Source of the DNA: Haloplanus vescus
Lineage (GTDB): Archaea > Halobacteriota > Halobacteria > Halobacteriales > Haloferacaceae
DNA: 64,000 bases
Direction of reading: 5' to 3'
NCBI RefSeq assembly: GCF_900107665.1
Contig: NZ_FNQT01000002.1
Location: forward strand, 64,286 to 128,285
Below the pieces are notes generated by a model that searched no databases, was not told where the DNA came from, and was given only the letters and a program-made list of their open reading frames with translations. The translations under genes were made by a program, and so were the position numbers. Positions 24,432 through 33,271 of the stretch are shown here, one piece after another (positions within the stretch are counted from its first letter, which is position 1; the number at the start of each line of letters is the position of its first letter).

Positions 24432-25292
24432 TCACGCCTCGTAATGGCTCTCGACCCGTTGGTCGAACGCCGTCGTGAGTCGGTCCGTAATCGGCCCGCC
24501 GCCGACGGGAACGTCGTCGAGTGTTGCCACCGGTCGCACCTCCCACGTCGTGTTCGTCAGGAACGCCTCGTCGGCGGTCCGAAGCGCCTCGATGTCGTAC
24601 GTCCCCGTTTCGACTGGAATCCCGCACTCGGCCGCGAGTTCAAGGACGACGGCCCGCGTCACGCCCGGGAGAATCGGCCCGGCGAGCGACGGTGTCTGGA
24701 GGATGCCGTCGTCGACGAGGAAGACGTTGCTCGTCGCCCCCTCCGCGACGGCGCCGTCGACGTCCCGGACGAGTGCTTCGTCGGCGTCGGTCCCGCGCAG
24801 GTCGAGTCGAGCCAGAATCCCGTCGAGGTAGTTGTGTGTCTTGGCGTCCGCTGGCATCGATGCCTCCGGAATTCGCCGGCGCTCGACGGTTTGGACGGTG
24901 GCGGGGGCGTCCCACACCGATTCGCCTCCGACACCGCTTCGCGGCAGCGATTTGACGATGACGACGATAGATGGGTCTACCTCCTCGGTCGGCGTCAGTT
25001 TCCCCGGCTGGACGCCTCGCGTCACCGACGCGCGGATATACGCGTCTGCGAGGCCGTTCGCGTCCAGCGTCGCCGCGATTCGCTCGCGCAAATCCGCGGG
25101 GACGGCTCCGGCCATCCCCAGCGTCTCGCAGGTGGCTTCGAGTCGGTCACGGTGGGCCGCCCACTCGAAGATGTCGCCGCCGTAGGCCCGACACGTCTCG
25201 AAGGCGGCGTCGCCGTACAGGAAGCCGCGGTCCTCGACGCTGACCGTGGCCTCGCTCGCGTCGACCAGACTGTCGTTCACGTGGTACTGCAT
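24432..25292 (-). CDS. pabC: Aminodeoxychorismate lyase (PabC), class IV aminotransferase fold
   Basis: A 286-residue PLP enzyme. The PLP lysine is in A-K-T-H-N-Y-L, the usual K-T-x-N-Y. The cofactor phosphate region E-G-A-T-S-N-V-F-L-V and the C-terminal L-T-N-T-T-W-E-V-R-P-V fit PabC/DAAT. PabC releases pyruvate from aminodeoxychorismate to give p-aminobenzoate for folate or pterin synthesis. A branched-chain or D-amino acid aminotransferase cannot be excluded from sequence alone, but the operon context supports PabC: its start overlaps the end of pabA by 16 bases. Confidence 0.88.
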   Translation of the reverse strand: MQYHVNDSLVDASEATVSVEDRGFLYGDAAFETCRAYGGDIFEWAAHRDRLEATCETLGMAGAVPADLRERIAATLDANGLADAYIRASVTRGVQPGKLTPTEEVDPSIVVIVKSLPRSGVGGESVWDAPATVQTVERRRIPEASMPADAKTHNYLDGILARLDLRGTDADEALVRDVDGAVAEGATSNVFLVDDGILQTPSLAGPILPGVTRAVVLELAAECGIPVETGTYDIEALRTADEAFLTNTTWEVRPVATLDDVPVGGGPITDRLTTAFDQRVESHYEA

Positions 25293-25858
25293 TGCTTCAG
25301 GAAGTTACGGATGAGTTGTTTTCCGCCGTCGGTCAGGATGCTCTCGGGATGGAACTGGACGCCGATGTGCGGTCGCTCTCGGTGGCGGACGCCCATCACA
25401 ATTTTGCGGTCGTCGTCCGTCCACGCCGTCTCCACCAAACTGTCGGGCACGTCACCGCGCTCGACCGCCAGCGAGTGATAGCGCCCCACCTCGAATCGCT
25501 CGGGCAGTCCGGCGAACACGCCTTGGCCGTCGTGCCGAATCGTGGACCGCTTGCCGTGGACAACCTCGGGCGCGTGACCGACCGTCGCGCCGTGGACCGC
25601 ACACAGCGCCTGATGGCCGAGACAGACGCCCAGCGTCGGATACTCGCGCTCGGCGAAGACTGGCATCGACACGCCCGCGTTCTCGGGCGTGCCCGGCCCC
25701 GGCGAGACGACGACCCCGTCCGGGTCGAGTGCGTCGATGCCCGTGAGGTCGATGTCGTCGTTCCGACGGACGAGCACCTCCTCCGCCGCCTCGCCGACGT
25801 ACTGGACGAGGTTGTACGCGAAGGAGTCGTAGTTGTCGACGACGAGCACTCGGGTCAC
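25277..25858 (-). CDS. pabA: Glutamine amidotransferase subunit (PabA/TrpG)
   Basis: A 193-residue class I amidotransferase. The oxyanion and cysteine loop is G-V-C-L-G-H-Q, with H-P-E-S as the catalytic His-Glu pair. N-Y-D-S-F-A-Y-N-L and S-P-G-P-G-T-P mark the TrpG/PabA branch. It supplies ammonia to the chorismate-binding subunit encoded just upstream. It starts with GTG in a GTGA overlap with the pabB stop, so the two subunits are made in step. Confidence 0.92.
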   Translation of the reverse strand: MTRVLVVDNYDSFAYNLVQYVGEAAEEVLVRRNDDIDLTGIDALDPDGVVVSPGPGTPENAGVSMPVFAEREYPTLGVCLGHQALCAVHGATVGHAPEVVHGKRSTIRHDGQGVFAGLPERFEVGRYHSLAVERGDVPDSLVETAWTDDDRKIVMGVRHRERPHIGVQFHPESILTDGGKQLIRNFLKQCSTT

Positions 25859-27315
25859 TCCCCGGACACCTCCATCTCTTGGTCGCCGTCGAGCGCGGTG
25901 TCGACGGCGGTGACGAGCGCTCGCGCCTTGGCCAGCGTTTCGTCGTACTCCCGGTCGGGGTCCGAGTCGTGGACGACGCCGCCGCCCGCTCGGAGGTGGT
26001 ATTCGTCGCCGTGGCGCACGAGCGTCCGGATGATGATGTTCAGCGTCGCTCGCCCGTCGAAGCCGATGATGGCCATGCTCCCTGTGTAGGGGCCGCGGCG
26101 GCGGGTTTCGACTTCGTCGATTATCTCCATCGTCCGGGGTTTGGGTGCGCCGGTAATCGTCCCGCCGGGGAACACCGCGCCGATGGCGTCGGCGAGGTCG
26201 TACCCCTCGGCCAGCTCTCCGGTCACGTCCGACACGAGATGGAACACCTCGGAGTAGCGGTCGATACGGCGGTACTCGTCGACCGTGACCGACCCGTACT
26301 CGCTCACCTTCCCGAGGTCGTTGCGTTCGAGGTCGACCAGCATGGCGTGTTCCGCGCGCTCTTTCTCGTCGTTCTGCAAGTCGGCTTCGAGGCGTTGGTC
26401 CTCGGCGTCGTCCGCGCCTCTGGGGCGCGTCCCAGCAATCGGCTCCGTCCGCAGGAAGTCGCCGTCGCGTTCGAGGAGGAGTTCCGGACTCGCGCTCACC
26501 AAATCGATGCCGGGGAACTCAAGCAGGCCGGAGTAGGGCGCCGGATTCACCGTCCGGAGTGCGGCGAAAACCTCGACCGGATGGACCGCCGCCGGCGCAG
26601 TCAGGCGATGCGAGATGTTCGCCTGAAACGTGTCGCCGTCGCGGATGTACTCCTGTACCTGACGCACCCGGTCACTGTACGCCGCCCGGTCGCACGAACT
26701 CTCGAAACTCACCGGGCCGGTGACGGGCGGGTCGCCGACCGACGGGTCACCGGTCGTCGCGGCGTCGACGAGGGCACGCGCCCGTTCGACGCCTCGCTCG
26801 TACGCCGTCTCCGGGTCGTCGCCGACCCGCGGCGTCGCGACGGCGCGGAGCGTCGACTCGCCCGCCCGCCACGCCACGAGACACGTGTAACGGGCGAGTT
26901 GGAGTCGTGGAAGTCCCCGGTCGTCGACGGTCGTTGCGGGCAGAGACTCGATTTCTCTCACCGTGTCGTACGACAGCCAGCCGAAGAAGCCGCCGGGGTA
27001 CGGTATCTCGCAGTCGCCGCGCGCCAGCGACTCGCTCGCCAGCAGGTCTCGTATCGTGTCGAGGACGCCGGGTGACTGACTGCTCGCGCCAACCTCGTGA
27101 ACCGCGTCGGGGTCGACGCCGAAGTACCCCCAGCCGGGCTGGCCGCCGCCAGTTTCGAGAAAGACCGACGGCGAACCGTTTCGGGCGCGTCGATAGGCGT
27201 CGAACGGCTCTGCCTCGAAGGACACGACGACCGGGACGCGCGTCTCCGGCGACGCGTCGGCGGCCGCTGCCCGAAACGCATCGAGCGACGTCTCGACCGT
27301 CGACCTGCGGCTCAC
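25855..27315 (-). CDS. pabB: Chorismate-binding enzyme, aminodeoxychorismate synthase component I (PabB) or TrpE-like
   Basis: A 486-residue protein starting at GTG 27315. The chorismate-binding fold is clear: [39 protein letters not shown] and G-P-Y-T-G-S-M. The diagnostic motif reads P-I-A-G-T-R-P-R-G. Classical PabB has lysine at that third position, and anthranilate synthase has alanine. The reaction is therefore uncertain, although the pabC gene in the same operon favours p-aminobenzoate synthesis. The gene heads the pabB-pabA-pabC unit. Confidence 0.88.
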   Translation of the reverse strand: MSRRSTVETSLDAFRAAAADASPETRVPVVVSFEAEPFDAYRRARNGSPSVFLETGGGQPGWGYFGVDPDAVHEVGASSQSPGVLDTIRDLLASESLARGDCEIPYPGGFFGWLSYDTVREIESLPATTVDDRGLPRLQLARYTCLVAWRAGESTLRAVATPRVGDDPETAYERGVERARALVDAATTGDPSVGDPPVTGPVSFESSCDRAAYSDRVRQVQEYIRDGDTFQANISHRLTAPAAVHPVEVFAALRTVNPAPYSGLLEFPGIDLVSASPELLLERDGDFLRTEPIAGTRPRGADDAEDQRLEADLQNDEKERAEHAMLVDLERNDLGKVSEYGSVTVDEYRRIDRYSEVFHLVSDVTGELAEGYDLADAIGAVFPGGTITGAPKPRTMEIIDEVETRRRGPYTGSMAIIGFDGRATLNIIIRTLVRHGDEYHLRAGGGVVHDSDPDREYDETLAKARALVTAVDTALDGDQEMEVSGE

Positions 27316-27348
27316 GCCTGCCCTCCGACGTTGAACTCCGCTCCCGTC

Positions 27349-27894
27349 TCAGCGGTCCACATCGACGGATTCGAGCCGCGCGTCGTCGAGCGGCTGGTCG
27401 TCTGTATCCGTCTTCACCGTCCCGAGTTCCTCGACGACGTCCATGCCGTCGATGACTTCGCCGAAGACGGCGTGACTGTCGTCGAGATGGGGCTGTGCGT
27501 CCAGCGTAATGAAAAACTGCGACCCGTTGGTGTCGGGGCCGCGGTTGGCCATCGAGAGCATGCCTGCCTTGTCGTGGCGAAGGTCGGGGTGGAACTCGTC
27601 GTCGAAGGTGTAGCCGGGACCACCGCGCCCGGTGCCCGTCGGGTCGCCGCCCTGAATCATGAAGTCGTGGATGATGCGGTGGAAGGGGATGTCGGCGTAG
27701 AGCGCGTCGCCGCGCGTCTCGCCCGAGTCGGGGTCCTCCCACGTCGTCGTCTCGGGCGCGGGGTCGTCGTTCGCTGCCGGGTCGTGCTCGGCGAGGTTGA
27801 TGAAGTTCTCGACCGTCGTCGGCGCGCGGTCCGCGAACAGTTCGACCGTGATGTCGCCGTGTGTCGTATGCAGCGTCGCAGTCGGATTGCTCAT
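27349..27894 (-). CDS. Cyclophilin-type peptidyl-prolyl isomerase
   Basis: A 181-residue cytosolic protein without signal peptide. It has the cyclophilin core: [22 protein letters not shown], with the catalytic Arg, then [16 protein letters not shown] and [13 protein letters not shown] loop of acidic residues ([11 protein letters not shown]) is a halophilic insertion. It catalyses cis-trans isomerisation of prolyl bonds during folding. It ends 34 bases upstream of pabB and may be the first gene of that transcript. Confidence 0.95.
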   Translation of the reverse strand: MSNPTATLHTTHGDITVELFADRAPTTVENFINLAEHDPAANDDPAPETTTWEDPDSGETRGDALYADIPFHRIIHDFMIQGGDPTGTGRGGPGYTFDDEFHPDLRHDKAGMLSMANRGPDTNGSQFFITLDAQPHLDDSHAVFGEVIDGMDVVEELGTVKTDTDDQPLDDARLESVDVDR

Positions 27895-27941
27895 ACCACT
27901 ATCTGGCGGTCCGATGGGATAACGTTGCTGTCCCGTGTCGG

Positions 27942-28913
27942 TCAGGCGGTCGTCGTCTCGTTTGCCGCGTCGTCGGTCGCCTCGTCCGGACCAGTCGTCG
28001 CTCCGCTCGGCCCTTGGTAGTCGCCCTCGATCATGAACTCGGCCACGTAGGCGACCAGCTCCTCGTTGTCGGCGACACGGTAGCGACTGCTACTCATGAA
28101 CGTCTTGTCGCCGAGCAACAGGGCGTTGCCGCGTCGCACCGCCACGCCGTACTCGTCGGTCACCTCGTCGCTTCCCGACTTGTGCGTGTTGGGCGCACTC
28201 CGCACGAGGACCGTCCCGCCGCGGGCGCTGACTGCCGCCGCGGTGTACATCGCGGCTTGATCGACGCCCTCCACGTCGCCCGCGCTGGTCTGGTGGACGA
28301 GGACGTGCTTGAACGTCCCGTCGGCGTGCTCTTGGTTGTAGAGATACTGCGAGTCGACGCTCATCCGATAGCTGGACGCCAGCGTCGTGAGTCGGCTCTC
28401 TTGGGCTTGGACGCTGGTGCCGCCGAGCGTCGCGGCGACTGTCGTCCGCGTGGGTTCGCCGACCATCACCAGTCGACCACCGTTGCCGGTGAACTGCCGC
28501 ACGTCTTGTACGTCACCCGGCAGGAACTCGGTCCCGGGGTCGATGACGAGGAAGGCGTCCGCGCCGTCGAGGTGGGTCGCCAGGTCGCCTTGCGTGTAGA
28601 ACTCGACTTCGTATCCGGACCGAACCAGCGCGTCCACGAGCGGTTCGATGTCCGCTCGCGAGAACCGGTTCGAGTGGGCCCTGTCGATGACGACGGTTCC
28701 CGTGCCGTCGGCCGCGGGGTCGGGGTTCGGCTCGATTGTCCCAGTCGCGTCGATGGGGTCCGGCGCCACGTCGTCCGGGTTGTACTCCGGATTCTGTAGC
28801 GACTCACCGTCGTCGTCGTTCTGTAACAGCATCGGTGCGCCGGTCACCACCGCGACGACGACGGCGGCCGTCACGGCGAGGACGACGACCCGCTTCCCGA
28901 GTTCACGCCACAT
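27942..28913 (-). CDS. DUF4350-type membrane-anchored protein
   Basis: A 323-residue protein. One N-terminal anchor helix (about 8-30) is followed by a Rossmann-like domain of the amidotransferase-like type: [12 protein letters not shown], then [12 protein letters not shown] and [11 protein letters not shown]. The DUF4350 family is often found beside secretion or MoxR genes; no enzyme activity is proven to my knowledge. Its start overlaps the end of sppA by 11 bases, so the two form an operon. The Thr/Ala-rich C-terminal tail is low complexity. Confidence 0.78.
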   Translation of the reverse strand: MWRELGKRVVVLAVTAAVVVAVVTGAPMLLQNDDDGESLQNPEYNPDDVAPDPIDATGTIEPNPDPAADGTGTVVIDRAHSNRFSRADIEPLVDALVRSGYEVEFYTQGDLATHLDGADAFLVIDPGTEFLPGDVQDVRQFTGNGGRLVMVGEPTRTTVAATLGGTSVQAQESRLTTLASSYRMSVDSQYLYNQEHADGTFKHVLVHQTSAGDVEGVDQAAMYTAAAVSARGGTVLVRSAPNTHKSGSDEVTDEYGVAVRRGNALLLGDKTFMSSSRYRVADNEELVAYVAEFMIEGDYQGPSGATTGPDEATDDAANETTTA

Positions 28914-29886
28914 GGGTCCCTCCAGTGACCGCGACCCTCGCAGGCGACGTGCTCGCTCCTGTCGAGTCGTTCGCCGCCACGCTCGAGTCGTTGGTGGCCG
29001 GTTCGACGTACGTCGCGGGCACCATCAGGAACACCGGCCCGGACGGTGACTCGCCGTAGAGGTACGAGGCGGATACCATCGTCTTGTTCGGCGCCGTCGA
29101 GGCGACGTAGTTCGACCGCGAGAGGAAGCGGGCGGTGCCGTCCGGGCGCATGACGCGCACGTCGTAGCTGTCGAGGCCCGCCTCGCTCGCCGCGTGTTCG
29201 ACGGCGGCCTGTCGCCCCCCGATGGAGTCGGCCATGCCGTTCTGGACGGCCTGCGTACCGCTGTAGATGCGCGCCTGTTCGAGCTCCGACCGCGAGAGCG
29301 ACAGTTCGTCGCCGCGCTGTTCGAACACGGCGCCGACGAAGGCGTTGCCAAGCGATTCGAGGATGTAGTTGAACTCGCGGTCGTCACCCCCGGTCAGTTT
29401 GTTCGGTCCGGTCGTGGCGACGAGGTCCGTCGGCTCCAGCTCTTGGGGCGTCGTCGCGAGGACGCCGACGCTGCCGATGGTCGACGCCGGCTTGGCGTAG
29501 ATGTGGTCGCTCGGTGCGATGGTGTAGTACGCCCCCGACGCCGCCGAGGCGTCGACGCTGGTGACGAGTGGCATCTCGTTCGTGGTCCGCTTGGTCTGGA
29601 GATACAACTCCTCGCTGGCGGCGGCGCCACCACCCCCGCTGTTTACGAGCAACACGACTGCTTTCACGTCCGGGTCGGCGCGGGCCTGTTGGAGCATCGA
29701 CGACACGCCCGCGGCGGTCGAGCCGTCGATAGTCCCCGACACGGGGACGACTGCGACTGTCCCCTCGGTGGAGGTGGCGTCCCACGCAACGGGGGCGACT
29801 GCGAGGCCGACCACGAGACCGATGACGACGAACAGCACGTACGACCGTGCGATTCGCGCCAGGAGGGCTCGGATTCTGCTCGCCAT
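28903..29886 (-). CDS. sppA: Signal peptide peptidase SppA-like (S49 serine protease)
   Basis: A 327-residue membrane protease. A single N-terminal helix (about 12-32) anchors it with the active site outside. The S49 core is V-V-L-L-V-N-S-G-G-G-G, then S-V-D-A-S-A-A-S-G-A-Y-Y, where the serine before G-A-Y-Y is the nucleophile. S-T-I-G-S-V-G-V-L follows. The lysine of the dyad should be in L-Q-T-K-R-T-T or in the N-tandem region. About 90 residues at the C-terminus are extra compared with minimal archaeal SppA. Degrades cleaved signal peptides or membrane proteins. Coupled to the DUF4350 gene. Confidence 0.88.
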   Translation of the reverse strand: MASRIRALLARIARSYVLFVVIGLVVGLAVAPVAWDATSTEGTVAVVPVSGTIDGSTAAGVSSMLQQARADPDVKAVVLLVNSGGGGAAASEELYLQTKRTTNEMPLVTSVDASAASGAYYTIAPSDHIYAKPASTIGSVGVLATTPQELEPTDLVATTGPNKLTGGDDREFNYILESLGNAFVGAVFEQRGDELSLSRSELEQARIYSGTQAVQNGMADSIGGRQAAVEHAASEAGLDSYDVRVMRPDGTARFLSRSNYVASTAPNKTMVSASYLYGESPSGPVFLMVPATYVEPATNDSSVAANDSTGASTSPARVAVTGGTHVA

Positions 29887-29926
29887 GCTCCTCTGTTAGC
29901 ATACCACTACAAAAAACGTCGGCCGC

Positions 29927-30694
29927 CTATCGAGACGCGAGCTGGGTCAGCAATCGCGCCCCCCGGAGCACGCCGGCCCGCGCTGCCGACCGCCCCTTGA
30001 ACGCCCCGACCTTCGCGTAGTACCCACTCTTGCGCGCCGTCCCGATGGCGTAGTGGTGCGCCGACGTGGCGATGGGTTGACTGCGCCCGCGCATCCGCGT
30101 CGCGCCCGACCGCATCGCGTCGAGGACGCTCTCCCCGTCGATGTCTTCGCGCGCGCCGTCGACGACGAGCTCCGTGAACGCGCGCCCGACGTGTGGCACC
30201 GAGTGGGCGTCGCTGGCGGCGACCCCCGGGTAGCCGTGCTCCTCGGCGAAGCGCCGCGCGCGTCGATTCCGAAACCCCGTGAACAGCCACGAGTTGAACA
30301 CCTCGACCGCGTCACAGTCGGTGAGGTGACGCCGCGGGACGCCGTGGCGACTCCGCTGGAACGGATGGGGGACCACCGCGACGCCGCCGTGGTCGCGCAC
30401 CCACGCCACCGTCTCCTCCAGCGGTGCACGCCGCGGTGGCATCTCCCGGACGCCGATGGCGAGCAAGTGGCCGACAGCCGTCGACACCTCGACGCCCGGA
30501 ATCCCGACGAGGCCGTACTCCGGCGCGAGGTCCGCCGCCCGGAGCGACTCGTGAATCACGTCGTGGTCAGTGACGACGATGCCGTCGAGCCCAATCTCTG
30601 CCGCCTGCTCCAACAGGAGTTCGACGGGGTCGTGGCCGTCGTAGGAGGCGTCGGAGTGGACGTGCGGGTCGATACGGAGCGTCGTCTGGCTCAC
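29927..30694 (-). CDS. PHP-domain metal-dependent phosphoesterase
   Basis: A 255-residue protein starting at GTG 30694, chosen because the PHP motif starts only nine residues later; a longer open frame upstream is basic and not halophilic in composition. Metal ligands are visible: H-V-H-S-D-A-S-Y-D-G-H, V-V-T-D-H-D, G-V-E-V-S, V-V-P-H-P-F and A-S-D-A-H. Members hydrolyse nucleotide or phosphate esters, often RNase AM- or histidinol-phosphatase-like; the substrate here is unknown. The last 50 residues are basic, unusual for this genome, and could touch RNA or DNA. Confidence 0.88.
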   Translation of the reverse strand: MSQTTLRIDPHVHSDASYDGHDPVELLLEQAAEIGLDGIVVTDHDVIHESLRAADLAPEYGLVGIPGVEVSTAVGHLLAIGVREMPPRRAPLEETVAWVRDHGGVAVVPHPFQRSRHGVPRRHLTDCDAVEVFNSWLFTGFRNRRARRFAEEHGYPGVAASDAHSVPHVGRAFTELVVDGAREDIDGESVLDAMRSGATRMRGRSQPIATSAHHYAIGTARKSGYYAKVGAFKGRSAARAGVLRGARLLTQLASR

Positions 30695-30749
30695 GGGCGT
30701 AATTTGTGCGGTACGCGCATAAGCCTCGTGGCGCGGTGTGAGTGCGTTG

Positions 30750-30872
30750 TCACGTGGTCGTCTGCGTTCGCGTGCGCTGCTCCTCCGCGTCGCTGGTCGC
30801 TTCGTCGACGACGGCCCGCACCGTCGGCACCAGCGTCGTGCCATCCGCCGAGTCGACAGGTGCGGTTGGCAT
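30750..30872 (-). CDS. Possible 40-residue acidic protein
   Basis: An ATG at 30872 opens a 40-codon frame with mostly G/C third positions and an acidic, Thr-rich product (P-T-V-R-A-V-V-D-E-A-T-S-D-A-E-E-Q). It fills the 219-base gap between the RND exporter gene and the PHP gene. No ribosome site is evident and no family is recognised. It may be spurious. Confidence 0.28.
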   Translation of the reverse strand: MPTAPVDSADGTTLVPTVRAVVDEATSDAEEQRTRTQTTT

Positions 30873-30913
30873 GGCGAGTGCCGCCTCGGCCGGCAAAACG
30901 GTGGCCGTTTCCG

Positions 30914-33211
30914 CTAGGCGGCCTCGCCCTGTACCGGCTCGTCGAAGAACGCCGTCACCCGGTCGGACGCCTCGTCGAGGACGATGAGCGTCGGCGGGAG
31001 CGTCGCGAGCGACGCCACCAGCGTCAGGAAGATGACGCCGACGGTCAGGTAGCCGAAGTCCGCGAGGATGGGGAACGGCGAGAGTGTCAGCGCCGAGAAC
31101 CCGAACACGGTGGTCATCCCCGAGACGGAGATGGCCTTGCCGACGCGGGTCGCCGCCGTCTCGACGGCGTCGAGCTTGCTCACACCGGCCTGCTTTTTCT
31201 CCTCGTAGTAGCGCTCCATCACGATGATGGTGTACTCGGCGCCGATACCGACGGTCATCGCACCGAGTGACGCCCCCAGCGGCGAGACGGGGATATTGAG
31301 CGCCGCCATGTAGAGGTTCTGCCACCCGATGACGAACAGCATCGGCACCAGCGGCGCCGTCGCCTTCACCAGGTTCCGGTAGTACGCCAGTAGCAGGGCG
31401 AAGACGAACAGGACGCCGAGCCCCGTCGTCACGTTCCGGCTCTCGATCTGGTCGACGACGGAGGGCGTTGAGATGACGGCCGACCCGGTCAGCGTGGCGT
31501 CGACACCCGAGGGCGGCTTACTGAACTCGATGGCGTTCCGGACGTTCGAGATGAACGACAGCGTCTGTCCGGTCGACATGTCTTGCGCCCCGATAACCGT
31601 GATGTGGGCGTAGCCATCGTTGTAATACTGCTGTCGCTCCTGTTCCGGCACGTCATCGAGGACCCGCTGGACGCCGCCCTTGGTCTCGGGAATCTCACCG
31701 CCGTTGTGCTCCGCGACGAGCGTCGCTGGCGAGTCGACACCCTGAATCAGGGGGGCGTCACTCGCAACCCGTTCGAACCGCTGCATCCAGTCCAACACCG
31801 CTGGCTGTTTGAGTCCGCTTCCGGTGACCAACACGTCGTACTGGACGGCCGACCCGCCTCCGGTCACGGACCGGAACTGCTGGAGGTCGACGTACGCCGG
31901 GAGGTCCTGCGGCACGAACTCTTCGGTGTCGGCCATCGTATCGAGGCTCTGGCCGGCTTGGAACCCTGCCCCCGTCAGAATGAGGGCGACGAGCAGCACG
32001 ATTCCCGGGTTGGAGGCGAGCGTCCGCGACCCCTGTCCGAGCGCGCGGCCGACCGCCCCGATTCGCTCGTCGTCGCTGTCGTCCTCGACGTGGGCATCGA
32101 CATCAGCATCGTCCGACGGGTCGGGATTCTCCTGGTCGACTTCGTGGCGCCCGAGCTCGCCGAATCCCCGCCGCCGGAACCGCGCGTATATCGTCAGGAT
32201 GGGAAGCAGGACGATGACGCCGGCGAGGAAGGTCAACATTACGCCGAAGATGGACGTCTGGGCGAACCAGACGAACGCGGGCGACCCGATGGTCGAAATC
32301 CACGTCGCGCCGAAGCCGAGCGCGGCGGCGAGCATCGCGATGAACACCGGCGGGCCGATGCCGGACAGCGCCCGTGGCAGTGCGGTCCGCGGTGGTGCCC
32401 GCTCCAGTTCCTCCTCGTAGCGCTCGTGGAACTGCACCGAGTAGTCGATGCCCAAGCCGATGAGGATGGGGAAGACCGAACTCGTCAGCGTCGAGTTCGG
32501 CACCCCCGCGTAGCCGATGGCGCCGAACGTGTAGATGACGCCGGTGAACACCGCCACGATGGGGAGGAGCCGCAGCCGCACCCCTCGGAAGAGGAAGAAG
32601 AGCGCGACGATCATCAGCCCCACCGCGAGCCCGAGCAACTGGTTCGTGCTCTGGCCGATGAGCTCCGACAGTTGCGCGGAGAAGGCGGCCGACCCGGTGA
32701 TGATGACGTTGACGCCCGCGGGGAAGCGCGCCCACTCCTTGGCGTCCAGCGCCTGCGTGTAGATGGGTCGCTCCTCGGGTTGGGTGAGTCCGGGTTCGAA
32801 CACCACCTGAATGAACGTCACGTCGGGCGAGCCGACGACGCGTTCGATTTTCGACTGCGAGTTGGGGATGCGCCCGTACTCGGCCCGTACCGGGTCGGCC
32901 GGGCTGTTGACGTAGGCGACGTCGTCGACAGTCGACATCCGGTCGTCGAATCTGGCGACCGCTCTGAGCGTCGACGGGTCGGTCGTCTCCCCGCGGAGTA
33001 ACACGGAGATAGAACCGCGGTCGAACGCGTCGTTGAACGTGTTGAGCGTCGGATTCTCCGCCGTGAATGCCTGGTCGCCCGTGACGCTCGTAATCTGGGC
33101 GGCGCCACCCAGCGCGGCGAACAGCAGGACGAGCGCTATCAGTAGCGTCGCGAACGGATGCGCCTGAATCTCGTGTCCCGCCGAGCGGAACAACCGTCTG
33201 AGGACGCCCAC
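30914..33211 (-). CDS. RND-superfamily exporter (MMPL/HpnN type)
   Basis: A 765-residue protein starting with GTG 33211, preceded by GGGAGGTGA. It has the two-fold RND layout: helix 1 (about 19-40), a large extracellular loop, helices 2-6, a charged cytosolic linker (D-D-A-D-V-D-A-H-V-E-D-D-S-D-D), then the same pattern again. The proton-relay type sequences G-L-G-I-D-Y-S-V-Q-F and T-V-G-I-G-A-E-Y-T-I-I-V-M-E-R sit in the central helices. Such archaeal proteins move lipids or hydrophobic compounds; the cargo here is unknown. The COG1361 surface protein gene lies just upstream on the same strand and is the usual partner. Confidence 0.93.
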   Translation of the reverse strand: MGVLRRLFRSAGHEIQAHPFATLLIALVLLFAALGGAAQITSVTGDQAFTAENPTLNTFNDAFDRGSISVLLRGETTDPSTLRAVARFDDRMSTVDDVAYVNSPADPVRAEYGRIPNSQSKIERVVGSPDVTFIQVVFEPGLTQPEERPIYTQALDAKEWARFPAGVNVIITGSAAFSAQLSELIGQSTNQLLGLAVGLMIVALFFLFRGVRLRLLPIVAVFTGVIYTFGAIGYAGVPNSTLTSSVFPILIGLGIDYSVQFHERYEEELERAPPRTALPRALSGIGPPVFIAMLAAALGFGATWISTIGSPAFVWFAQTSIFGVMLTFLAGVIVLLPILTIYARFRRRGFGELGRHEVDQENPDPSDDADVDAHVEDDSDDERIGAVGRALGQGSRTLASNPGIVLLVALILTGAGFQAGQSLDTMADTEEFVPQDLPAYVDLQQFRSVTGGGSAVQYDVLVTGSGLKQPAVLDWMQRFERVASDAPLIQGVDSPATLVAEHNGGEIPETKGGVQRVLDDVPEQERQQYYNDGYAHITVIGAQDMSTGQTLSFISNVRNAIEFSKPPSGVDATLTGSAVISTPSVVDQIESRNVTTGLGVLFVFALLLAYYRNLVKATAPLVPMLFVIGWQNLYMAALNIPVSPLGASLGAMTVGIGAEYTIIVMERYYEEKKQAGVSKLDAVETAATRVGKAISVSGMTTVFGFSALTLSPFPILADFGYLTVGVIFLTLVASLATLPPTLIVLDEASDRVTAFFDEPVQGEAA

Positions 33212-33271
33212 GTCAGTTCACCTCCCGCTCTCGGTCCTCGGTCGGCCGCTCCGTGCGCCTCGCTCGGTCGC

